DNA of 11,182 bases, taken from NCBI GenBank assembly GCA_023245115.1, contig JAHFKX010000019.1, forward strand, positions 1 through 11,182, read 5' to 3'. Both the position numbers and the translations under genes were made by a program. The notes below the pieces were generated by a model. That model was not told where the DNA came from. It saw only the letters and a program-made list of their open reading frames with translations, and searched no databases. Shown one piece after another: positions 5,269 to 11,182 of the stretch; positions within the stretch are counted from its first letter, which is position 1; each line of letters opens with the position of its first letter. Source of the stretch: Candidatus Woesearchaeota archaeon. GTDB taxonomy: Archaea; Nanobdellota; Nanobdellia; UBA10117.

Positions 5269-6741
5269 TTATCCGACCTTCGGCAAATTCGCAATATCTT
5301 CCGAGTGCATCCATACCCAGCCGGCTGAGCCAGCTATGAATCCGAAAATTATTGCAACCCAGAAGGGCAAAAATAGCATTGCCAGCGCTGTAACAGCTGC
5401 GAACCCCAAAAAGCCAACGTATAGAATCGGGTTTCCGCCGAGAATGTACGCGCCATCAAATGATGGTATTAGGTTTACAGAGCCCATTTCGTATCGGTAC
5501 GGAATTGTTAGTGGTATTAAATTGAAAAAAGTCATCCATAGATTAAATGTAAACAAGTCTTTCAAAAGAAGCGATGGCCCGAAAATTCCCATCATAGATT
5601 TTGCGAAAATTGCGAGCAACAGTGAAACAAGCGGCCCGAACAAAACTATCTTGGCCTGCGTGTGCGGGCCAATCAATGGATATTTGAAACCAATGCGTTT
5701 TACAGATGTTACGACCGAATTGCCGACTGCTGTTATAACTGCACCGCCGGCAGTTATTACACCAATGATTGCGGAGAAGGCCATCATTGGCCAGGCTGGC
5801 TTGAATTTTGCATATGTACCGTAAAATTGTGCACCCCACTTATGCGCTTTTTCATGCGCGATAAAGGAGAGTGCGACTACGGGAATAGCAGTTGCAAGAT
5901 TCTTCAACCCTTCTAATGCGTTGAATTTTGCTGCGCCCCACTGGCCTGCTGTTAGTGAAAGTGCTAATACTAAAACGGCAACAAATATTCCCTTGGCCTC
6001 ATCCAAGTCAAATCCAGTTTTTTTTATCAGGTTTGAAATCGCAACCTTGCGGTTTGGGTCAAATACTTTTGATTTGTTAAGGTGCTCGCCAATAACTTTT
6101 ACGATGTCCTTTGCGAACCAGAGCAAGAAGGCAAAGGCGCCAGCGAAGAGATATAAGTAAATAATTTTTGATGAGCCAGATAGCAGCAACTGGTGCAGGA
6201 ACTCGCCGCCGATTACAGATATAATAAGCCTGTGTAAAATCGTAATTGGCATTAGCATAATATCATAATACAACTCTAACATGAATGCGTCGCTTTCAAT
6301 TAGTGGCGTTAGGAAGAAGGTATAAGAAAACGATTCCCAGATTATCATGAGCGTTACAAGCGTTGATATACTTCCGATGATTGGAAATAAATAATATGCT
6401 ATTACCGCGCCGAGTGCGATTGTTATTGACCATTTGAGCGGGTAGTATGGCCACTCGCCCTCCATGAACAGCCATGAGAATGGGAATACAATGATGCAAA
6501 ACAAAAAGCCATAGAGCGGACCGTATGACAGCGCGATAACTATGCCAAAAAAGCTTATCATTTCCAGCGGATTTAGATATGTTGAAAGGCCTGCCGGAAC
6601 TCTGCTCCACAGGCCGATTGCAGCCAGAAGTAAAATTATAGATAATTTTTGGTTGTAGGAGTAGAGCAGTGCTGAAATAGCAATTATTGCTGTACTTGTT
6701 GCTATCAGCGGGCCCCAGCGTACGTCACGTTTTGCAGTCAT
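5269..6741 (-). CDS. Polytopic M50 / site-2-protease-like metalloprotease with N-terminal membrane module
   Basis: The 490-residue protein has roughly 13-15 hydrophobic segments. The zinc site HEKAH (296-300, HExxH) lies at the end of one membrane segment. The second signature, FNLIP (406-410) then a loop and IPSFDG with Asp429, matches the third zinc ligand region of M50 proteases. These proteases cut membrane-embedded segments of regulators or leftover signal peptides; the substrate here is unknown. Residues 1-210 form a separate module of about six to eight membrane segments before the protease core, longer than a minimal S2P. It is the last gene of a minus-strand operon, starting 9 bp after the stop of the 170-residue gene. 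No clear Shine-Dalgarno is seen, so ATG 6741 rests on frame and spacing. Confidence 0.87.
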   Translation of the reverse strand: MTAKRDVRWGPLIATSTAIIAISALLYSYNQKLSIILLLAAIGLWSRVPAGLSTYLNPLEMISFFGIVIALSYGPLYGFLFCIIVFPFSWLFMEGEWPYYPLKWSITIALGAVIAYYLFPIIGSISTLVTLMIIWESFSYTFFLTPLIESDAFMLELYYDIMLMPITILHRLIISVIGGEFLHQLLLSGSSKIIYLYLFAGAFAFLLWFAKDIVKVIGEHLNKSKVFDPNRKVAISNLIKKTGFDLDEAKGIFVAVLVLALSLTAGQWGAAKFNALEGLKNLATAIPVVALSFIAHEKAHKWGAQFYGTYAKFKPAWPMMAFSAIIGVITAGGAVITAVGNSVVTSVKRIGFKYPLIGPHTQAKIVLFGPLVSLLLAIFAKSMMGIFGPSLLLKDLFTFNLWMTFFNLIPLTIPYRYEMGSVNLIPSFDGAYILGGNPILYVGFLGFAAVTALAMLFLPFWVAIIFGFIAGSAGWVWMHSEDIANLPKVG

Positions 6742-6750
6742 GATTATGAT

Positions 6751-7263
6751 TTAACCAACGTTTGACAATTCAGTTGCGTAGACATTTATGAATCGTTTTG
6801 TTTCGTTAAAGTATTCCCAGCCCAGCCTCCAAACATCAGATTTCAGTTGTTCTATCACGTTTTTGTAGAGGTATTTTTCGTAAAAGGTCTGCAGGAAGTG
6901 AAGTGTTGGGTTTTTTGCCCAGACGCCCTGCTTATCTGTTACGAATTTTGCAGTAACATTCAGTATAAGATTTGCTTTGTTTAGTTTGTATGGCTTGCCG
7001 TCCTTCTTGGCTTCAACATCTGTCAGGCCGTACACGAGCCAGACGGTTTCTATTACGATTTTTGTATATTCATCATAGTCTTTTTCGTCAGACCAGCGTA
7101 TTTCTATATCTTTTGAATCACCTTTAACTTTTTCTTTGTATTTTTTTTCCTCATGGCCGAAGCCGCGCCAGTTCAGCCAGTCATACAGATGCTTGTAAAG
7201 CCGTTCTAAGTCGAACGTGCCTGAAAAATCTATTTTTTCCTTGTCGAGTAATGTTGCTTCCAT
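6751..7263 (-). CDS. Hypothetical protein, 170 residues, paralogue of the upstream gene
   Basis: This protein clearly aligns along its whole length with the neighbouring 167-residue protein. The shared pattern, in order, is: a FDxExLYxHxxxWLxWR segment near the N-terminus, EKKYKxKVK, a DEYT motif, a TDVE motif, FxxxFYxxYxYK, and WxxGWxxxNExK near the end. The middle third alternates polar and hydrophobic residues like beta strands (ANLILNVTAKFVTD) and is flanked by helices rich in Trp and Tyr, with no membrane segment. I do not recognise the family. It lies between its paralogue and the M50 protease on one strand with short gaps, so it is probably part of the same transcript. A hairpin with a T-run lies 11 bp before its start. 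Confidence 0.8.
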   Translation of the reverse strand: MEATLLDKEKIDFSGTFDLERLYKHLYDWLNWRGFGHEEKKYKEKVKGDSKDIEIRWSDEKDYDEYTKIVIETVWLVYGLTDVEAKKDGKPYKLNKANLILNVTAKFVTDKQGVWAKNPTLHFLQTFYEKYLYKNVIEQLKSDVWRLGWEYFNETKRFINVYATELSNVG

Positions 7264-7273
7264 AGTTATTTAT

Positions 7274-7297
7274 GAAAAAATTGCAAGGCAATTTTTC
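7274..7297 (-). terminator. Hairpin with T-run just upstream of the second paralogue
   Basis: AAAAATTGC (7276-7284) pairs with GCAATTTTT (7288-7296) around loop AAG. On the minus strand it reads as a stem ending in six T, 11 bases before ATG 7263. It could stop or reduce transcription between the two paralogous genes. Confidence 0.45.
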
Positions 7298-7304
7298 CAT
7301 TCCT

Positions 7305-7330
7305 AAAACTCGTCTCGAGAGACGAATTTT
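7305..7330. terminator. Palindromic terminator-like hairpin after the 167-residue gene
   Basis: CGTCTC (7311-7316) is inverted as GAGACG (7319-7324), extended by T-A and by AAAA/TTTT after one mismatch. It overlaps the stop codon of the 167-residue gene and is followed by T bases on either strand, so it could act in both directions. Confidence 0.5.
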
Positions 7331-7832
7331 ATTTATATTCGTAAAGATGCAGCAGGGCTTTTATTTCGTTTATCAAATCCCACCCCTCTGACCAAACCCT
7401 GTTTTCGAATTTTTCGCGAGAGCCTTTATAGACATATGTGTCATAAAACCGTCTTATAAACTTAAGCATGGGCTTGTATTCCCATTTATCGTCTTTGTCC
7501 AGAACTAGATTGCCGCTTACGGAAATTTTCATATTGCCTTTATTCATTTTGACGCGCTCGCCGTTTTTTGTTTTTTCTACGTCAGTAAAATCTTCAATTT
7601 TTACTTCGACCTCAATTTGCAGCTGCGTGTATTCATCAACGTCGCGGCTTGCTGCCCACTTAACTTCCAGTTCGCGGCCCAATGCTTTCACTTTATCTTT
7701 GTATTTTTTTTCTTTTACGTCGTACTTGCGCCATTTGAGCCACTCAAAAATATGATGGTAAAGCTCTTCGAAATCGAATTCGCCGTCATAGTCTACGCGT
7801 TCAGGGCCAAGGACTGGCAGGTTGAATGACAT
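7329..7832 (-). CDS. Hypothetical protein, 167 residues, first of a paralogous pair
   Basis: This is the paralogue of the 170-residue protein downstream, with the same order of motifs: FDFEELYHHIFEWLKWR, EKKYKDKVK, DEYT, TDVE, FIRRFYDTYVYK and WSEGWDLINEIK. It is soluble by composition: strongly charged, with amphipathic helices around a central strand-like section. I do not recognise the family. It is the first gene of the minus-strand operon that ends with the M50 protease. A TATA box centred 25 bp upstream and the lack of a Shine-Dalgarno support a leaderless start at ATG 7832. Tandem duplication followed by divergence explains the pair. Confidence 0.82.
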   Translation of the reverse strand: MSFNLPVLGPERVDYDGEFDFEELYHHIFEWLKWRKYDVKEKKYKDKVKALGRELEVKWAASRDVDEYTQLQIEVEVKIEDFTDVEKTKNGERVKMNKGNMKISVSGNLVLDKDDKWEYKPMLKFIRRFYDTYVYKGSREKFENRVWSEGWDLINEIKALLHLYEYK

Positions 7833-7852
7833 AACTGTGAAGCTCGAAGTGC

Positions 7853-7861
7853 AAATAAAAA
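7853..7861 (-). promoter_or_regulatory. TATA box of the paralogue-M50 operon
   Basis: On the minus strand TTTTTATTT, preceded by AACC, is centred 25 bp before ATG 7832. This is leaderless spacing. Confidence 0.6.
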
Positions 7862-7945
7862 GGTTGCTGTTTGGGAATTACTACTTTGGCGTCAGTTAAA
7901 AAGTTAGCCTTGGCACTGCCATACCGATGCAAACATACAAAACCC

Positions 7946-7953
7946 TTAAAAAA
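7946..7953 (+). promoter_or_regulatory. TATA box of the thermosome gene
   Basis: TTAAAAAA in a CCCTTAAAAAAC context predicts a start near 7975 and a leader of about 25 nt that contains the Shine-Dalgarno. No heat-shock operator could be assigned by eye. Confidence 0.5.
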
Positions 7954-7987
7954 CTTTCTATAATAAGACTATCTTGCAATTTGATGT

Positions 7988-7993
7988 GAGGTG
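7988..7993 (+). promoter_or_regulatory. Shine-Dalgarno of the thermosome gene
   Basis: GAGGTG lies six bases before ATG 8000. The GTG at 7991 belongs to this site and is not taken as the start. Confidence 0.8.
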
Positions 7994-7999
7994 GATAAA

Positions 8000-9637
8000 A
8001 TGACAAACCAACAAGTACAGCCAATTTTCATACTGCCGGAAGGCACTTTGAGAAACCAAGGAAGAAATGCACAGAAGTCAAACATTGCCGCAGCAAAAGC
8101 TGTAGCAGATACAGTCCGCACAACTCTTGGGCCAAAAGGAATGGACAAGATGCTCGTTGATTCTGTTGGCGATGTGGTAATTACAAATGACGGTGTTACG
8201 ATTCTTGACGAAATGGAAATAGAGCACCCAGCCGCAAAGATGATGGTTGAAATCGCAAAAGTACAGGAAGATGAAGTCGGCGATGGAACAACGACTGCGG
8301 TTGTTTTGGGCGGGGAACTTTTGAAACTAGCGGAAGCACTTTTAGATAAAAATATTCACCCAACTGTTATCGCTAATGGCTATAAGCAGGCCGCAGAAAA
8401 GGCGCAGATAATTTTGAACGAGCTTGCAAAGCCGATCTCAATTAAAGATAAGGATATTTTGAAAAAAATTGCCACGACAGCAATGACTGGCAAGAATGTA
8501 GAAATTGCCCGCGAGAAACTTGCAGACATTGCAGTAAGCGCGGTTTTGAAAATTGCAGAAAGCGCTGAAAAAAATGAAATCGACCGCGACGATATAAAAA
8601 TAGAAAAAAAAGAAGGCGGTGGGATTGATGACTCGCAGTTAATTGATGGCGTTGTGATTGACAAAGAAAAAGTTCACGGAGACATGCCAAGGTCAGTGAA
8701 GAACGCAAAGATTGCTCTGCTGGACTGCGCCCTGGAAATAAAAGAAACGGAAACAGAAGCAAAAATTCAGGTGGCAGACCCGAAGCAATTGCAGGCTTTT
8801 TTGGATCAAGAAGAAAGAATGCTCAAGCAAATGGTTGAAACTATTGTTAAGTCTGGCGCAAATGTTTTGTTCTGTCAGAAGGGAATTGATGACATTGTTC
8901 AGCATTATCTGGCAAAAAAAGAAATTTACGCGGCACGCAGAATAAAAGAATCCGATATGAAAGCCCTTGCAAAGGCGACAGGTGCAAGAGTAATTGCAAG
9001 CCTCAATGACATGAAAGCCGCTGATTTGGGTTTTGCAGGCCTTGTCGAGGAAAGAAAGCTGCACAAAGAGTCCATGACATTCGTTGAAAAGTGCAAAAAT
9101 CCAAAAGCAGTAACAATTTTGTTGCGCGGCGGAACCCAGCACGTAGTCGCAGAGGTCGAAAGGGCAGTGACTGATGCGATTGGTGATTTGATTGCCGCAA
9201 TAGTTGTTGGAAAGGCAGTTGCCGGCGGCGGCGCAATAGAAATTGAGCTGGCAAAGAAAATGCGCGAGTTTTCAGAAACTTTGTCTGGTCGGGAGCAGTT
9301 AGCTGTTCAGGCATTTGCAGAAACATTGGAAGTCATTCCAAGAACACTTGCCGAAAATGCAGGCCTCGACCCGATAGATTCTCTGACAGCACTAAAAGCC
9401 CGGCACGATAAAGGCGATGCAATGGCTGGCCTCAACGTTATCAATGGCGGCGTGGAAGATATGTGGGCGAAGGGCGTAATTGAACCGCTCAAAATAAAAA
9501 CACAGGCAATCCAGTCGGCATCCGAAGCAGCAATAATGCTTTTGAGAATTGACGATGTTATTTCTGCTTCCAAGCTCGGCAGGGGTGTGATGGGTGGAAT
9601 GCACGAGCCAGGACAGATGCCTCACGAGGAATACTAG
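8000..9637 (+). CDS. thsA: Thermosome subunit (group II chaperonin)
   Basis: The subunit forms double-ring cytosolic chambers that fold proteins using ATP and a built-in lid. The 545-residue length is normal. Visible ATP-site motifs are LGPKGMDKML (43-52), TNDGVTIL (62-69) and GDGTTTAVVL (94-103). The apical domain shows the typical QAFLDQEERMLKQMV and ANVLFCQKGIDD segments, and RGGTQHVVAEVERA and GGGAIEIELA follow in the lower half. The C-terminus ends GGMHEPGQMPHEEY with a single GGM, not a long GGM-repeat tail. It has its own promoter and Shine-Dalgarno and is not in an operon here. Subunit type (alpha, beta) cannot be told from one copy, so the gene symbol is by convention. Confidence 0.97.
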   Translation: MTNQQVQPIFILPEGTLRNQGRNAQKSNIAAAKAVADTVRTTLGPKGMDKMLVDSVGDVVITNDGVTILDEMEIEHPAAKMMVEIAKVQEDEVGDGTTTAVVLGGELLKLAEALLDKNIHPTVIANGYKQAAEKAQIILNELAKPISIKDKDILKKIATTAMTGKNVEIAREKLADIAVSAVLKIAESAEKNEIDRDDIKIEKKEGGGIDDSQLIDGVVIDKEKVHGDMPRSVKNAKIALLDCALEIKETETEAKIQVADPKQLQAFLDQEERMLKQMVETIVKSGANVLFCQKGIDDIVQHYLAKKEIYAARRIKESDMKALAKATGARVIASLNDMKAADLGFAGLVEERKLHKESMTFVEKCKNPKAVTILLRGGTQHVVAEVERAVTDAIGDLIAAIVVGKAVAGGGAIEIELAKKMREFSETLSGREQLAVQAFAETLEVIPRTLAENAGLDPIDSLTALKARHDKGDAMAGLNVINGGVEDMWAKGVIEPLKIKTQAIQSASEAAIMLLRIDDVISASKLGRGVMGGMHEPGQMPHEEY

Positions 9638-9639
9638 TT
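9611..9639 (+). repeat. 29-bp direct repeat, copy 1 (end of thermosome gene)
   Basis: An exact 29-bp match to 9711-9739, starting GGACAGATGCC and ending TACTAGTT. This copy encodes the last thermosome residues and its TAG stop. The period is 100 bp. Confidence 0.97.
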
Positions 9640-9660
9640 GAGTTTTGATTGGCGGCTGTT

Positions 9661-9711
9661 GCGTTTGGCGAAGCCAAATGCGACCAAAGCGCCAGCCGAT
9701 TTCGCGGCTGG
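9661..9711. terminator. Hairpin-rich spacer between the direct repeats
   Basis: GCGTTTGGC (9661-9669) pairs with GCCAAATGC (9673-9681) around loop GAA, nine pairs with one G-T. CCAGCCG (9692-9698) pairs with CGGCTGG (9705-9711). The same CAGCCG can instead pair upstream with CGGCTG (9653-9658), so two folds exclude each other. Lying between convergent genes, it could end transcription from either side, though T-runs are short. Confidence 0.4.
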
Positions 9712-9739
9712 GACAGATGCCTCACGAGGAATACTAGTT
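9711..9739 (+). repeat. 29-bp direct repeat, copy 2 (at the pilin-like gene's stop)
   Basis: An exact copy of 9611-9639. Its last base is the outer base of the stop codon of the minus-strand surface-protein gene. It is shifted by 100 bp, so it is not in frame with the thermosome gene. Confidence 0.97.
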
Positions 9740-11121
9740 TACGGGAAGGTTCCGACAGCGTATTCTTTTACAACTGACGCATTGCCACAGGCAGTTGAGT
9801 TAATTAAAAATCTCGCAGTGCACTGGCCAGCCCCTACGCCCTGTGTTAAGTTAAACCGCAGGCAGAGCCGGCCTGTTGGGCCCATGGCCGTATCAAAGCC
9901 GTATTCACCTGTAGCGGTTGGCCTTATTTCAGGAGTTCCAGATCCACCGCAGGCATAGGAATTTCCATCTAAATGAGTAAATGTTACGTCTGCACAATTT
10001 GTTGAGCTTAGATTTTTCACAGTTATGTTGTCGATGGTTGTTCCATTGTTAATGAAGGCTGCAGCAAATATTGTGCGGGTTGTGTTTGTTACATTAGTAA
10101 TTGCGCTGGAGTCTGAACCTTGGCCAAGGCTAGTTGGATCGAATGTGACGTTACAAAGCGTGTTTGTGTCGCCAACAACGCCAGTCCCAACGCGATAGGT
10201 CACAGATTTTGTGACAACATCTCCGCAATCTGTCCAGCTGTATCGTATGGTTTGGTTGCAGCCGCCTGCACTGTCGTTTTGCAGGAATAATCCCCACGAC
10301 GGTAATGTTTGTGGTGATGCGAAAACATTTGCTGTATGATAATTTGTTGTGCATGCCACCCTGTTAATTGGTGCGATGCCAGATGCTGAGCCAGTCGTGA
10401 CCTCAACGCGCTTGCAACTACCAACACTGGAAATATTTTCTATTTTGAGTTGCCCACCCAGCGAACCGGTTTGATTTGCATTAAATGCGAAGCAGTAGCT
10501 GGAGTCTTTTGCTTCCCACGGAGTAAGTGTGCCTATCGTATTATTCAGAATATCGATGCCGCAGCTCGACGATGCTAAATTCAAAACTTTTGATATTGGT
10601 TCGTCCTGCGCCAAAAAGGTTTTTGAGCCCGTTCCCAGGCGATCAATAAAAAATGATACTTGATACTTCAGGCCTCGAACTATGCGATTTGAGCAGGCTG
10701 GCGCAGCGTCCCAGCTTAATGAAAATTTTTGGCGTGACTTTGGCTGCAAAACGAACGGGCATGAAGGACAGTTCGTATTATTGATAGTGAAAGAGCAAGG
10801 CTCAACGTTTGGACCAGATAAATAAACTAAATCCGCAACTTTGTTGTCGCCAACTTCCAGCTTTGTTGTGCCACAATTTTCGAATATTATATCTGATTTT
10901 TTGTTTCGCGTGTCGTAATTAAAGCTTTGAAAGTTTAGGCAGCTTGATAGCGTAGTTATGAGTGTTGATTGCGCCTGTTCTGTCCTGCCCTGCTGGCTTT
11001 GCTGGATGCCATATATCCAGTAGCCTGCTACTGATGCTACTGCGACGAGTATCATGACCACAAGTATGACTGATATTATCTCCGTAGCAGAATGTTTTCC
11101 AGGTATTTTTAACATAATCAT
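9739..11121 (-). CDS. Large pilin-like surface protein with class III signal peptide
   Basis: The 460-residue protein begins with a short basic leader, then GKHSATEIISVILVVMIL and further hydrophobic residues to about 32. This is the layout of archaeal class III (prepilin-type) signals with a Glu (E14) five residues into the predicted mature part. The usual Gly before the cleavage point is replaced: GK-HSATE. The ectodomain (about 40-460) has 18 Cys and 15 N-x-S/T sequons, so disulphide bonds and N-glycosylation outside the cell are likely. Two repeat-like units end in similar patterns, CxxxxRYSWTDCG followed by YRVGT (about 325) and CTARFLINSTACG followed by YAVGT (C-terminus). ATG 11121 overlaps the stop codon of the upstream gene (ATGA); ATG 11115 is an alternative. 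Probably a pilus-, S-layer- or adhesin-like component; the exact role is unknown. Confidence 0.83.
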   Translation of the reverse strand: MIMLKIPGKHSATEIISVILVVMILVAVASVAGYWIYGIQQSQQGRTEQAQSTLITTLSSCLNFQSFNYDTRNKKSDIIFENCGTTKLEVGDNKVADLVYLSGPNVEPCSFTINNTNCPSCPFVLQPKSRQKFSLSWDAAPACSNRIVRGLKYQVSFFIDRLGTGSKTFLAQDEPISKVLNLASSSCGIDILNNTIGTLTPWEAKDSSYCFAFNANQTGSLGGQLKIENISSVGSCKRVEVTTGSASGIAPINRVACTTNYHTANVFASPQTLPSWGLFLQNDSAGGCNQTIRYSWTDCGDVVTKSVTYRVGTGVVGDTNTLCNVTFDPTSLGQGSDSSAITNVTNTTRTIFAAAFINNGTTIDNITVKNLSSTNCADVTFTHLDGNSYACGGSGTPEIRPTATGEYGFDTAMGPTGRLCLRFNLTQGVGAGQCTARFLINSTACGNASVVKEYAVGTFP

Positions 11122-11182
11122 TGTGCGGCATCCCCTGGAGCTATGAATGCGGTGTAAGTGTCTTTTGATGTGCTTGTGCTGC
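11118..11182 (-). CDS. C-terminal end of an upstream gene in the surface-protein operon
   Basis: A frame enters from the right edge and gives 20 residues, ending TAFIAPGDAAQ, then stops at TGA (11120-11118). The TGA overlaps the ATG of the pilin-like gene as ATGA, the usual sign of translational coupling. The other two frames are less protein-like here. The family cannot be judged from so short a piece; another surface protein of the same array is a reasonable guess. Confidence 0.55.
   Translation of the reverse strand, partial: STSTSKDTYTAFIAPGDAAQ

Noticed and set aside
5093..6160. Plus-strand frames opposite the M50 gene
   Set aside because: The minus strand shows HExxH and the downstream Asp motif; the plus frames have no start signals or recognisable features.
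9638..9958. A 106-codon plus-strand frame after the thermosome gene
   Set aside because: It runs through the repeat, the hairpins and the reverse complement of the pilin-like gene, and has no promoter or Shine-Dalgarno.
1..11182. CRISPR array, insertion sequence, transposase or integrase
   Set aside because: No regularly spaced repeats and no DDE, tyrosine or serine recombinase motifs were seen; the only direct repeat of note is the 29-bp pair.

Overview
The window comes from an archaeon. It carries an archaeal DnaG-type primase, a class I CCA-adding enzyme, a group II chaperonin (thermosome) and a protein with an archaeal class III (pilin-like) N-terminus. It also has a tRNA gene with introns and TATA boxes about 26 bp upstream of leaderless start codons. 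The moderate-to-low G+C, the Cys-rich and pilin-like surface proteins and the many unrecognised small proteins suggest a DPANN-type lineage. That placement is inference; no rRNA is present to confirm it.

Layout. At 1-290 (-) is the 5' part of a membrane-anchored Cys-rich surface protein, which runs off the left edge. It is divergent from a tRNA-Val(CAC) gene (343-533, +) interrupted by two introns, about 21 nt in the D loop and about 97 nt in the anticodon loop. The tRNA encodes no CCA, and 11 nt after its 3' end starts the gene for the enzyme that adds CCA (545-1816). A PAP2-family membrane phosphatase follows (1852-2397) with its own leaderless promoter. It is convergent with dnaG (2463-3731, -).

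Upstream of dnaG is a roughly 460-bp gap (3732-4190). It holds a G+C-richer run of strong hairpins (about 3897-4045) that may be an unidentified structured RNA, and the promoter of a two-gene operon of unknown function (4191-4817 and 4819-5265, +). This is convergent, with three bases between stop codons, with a three-gene minus-strand operon: two tandem paralogous proteins of unknown function (7832-7329 and 7263-6751), then a polytopic M50/site-2-protease-like protein (6741-5269). A divergent promoter region separates it from the thermosome gene (8000-9637, +).

Downstream of the thermosome lies a 29-bp exact direct repeat (9611-9639 and 9711-9739) around a hairpin-rich 71-bp spacer. Then comes a convergent array of surface proteins: a 460-residue Cys- and sequon-rich pilin-like protein (9739-11121, -), whose start codon overlaps the stop codon of another gene cut by the right edge.

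Two expression modes are visible. First genes of transcripts start leaderless behind a TATA box. Internal or later genes, dnaG and the thermosome use a Shine-Dalgarno AGGTGA/GAGGTG whose own GTG gives a false in-frame start three codons upstream in three genes. Functionally the window mixes housekeeping (tRNA maturation, RNA processing or primer synthesis, protein folding, lipid phosphate metabolism) with envelope proteins, one intramembrane protease cluster and one orphan gene pair.
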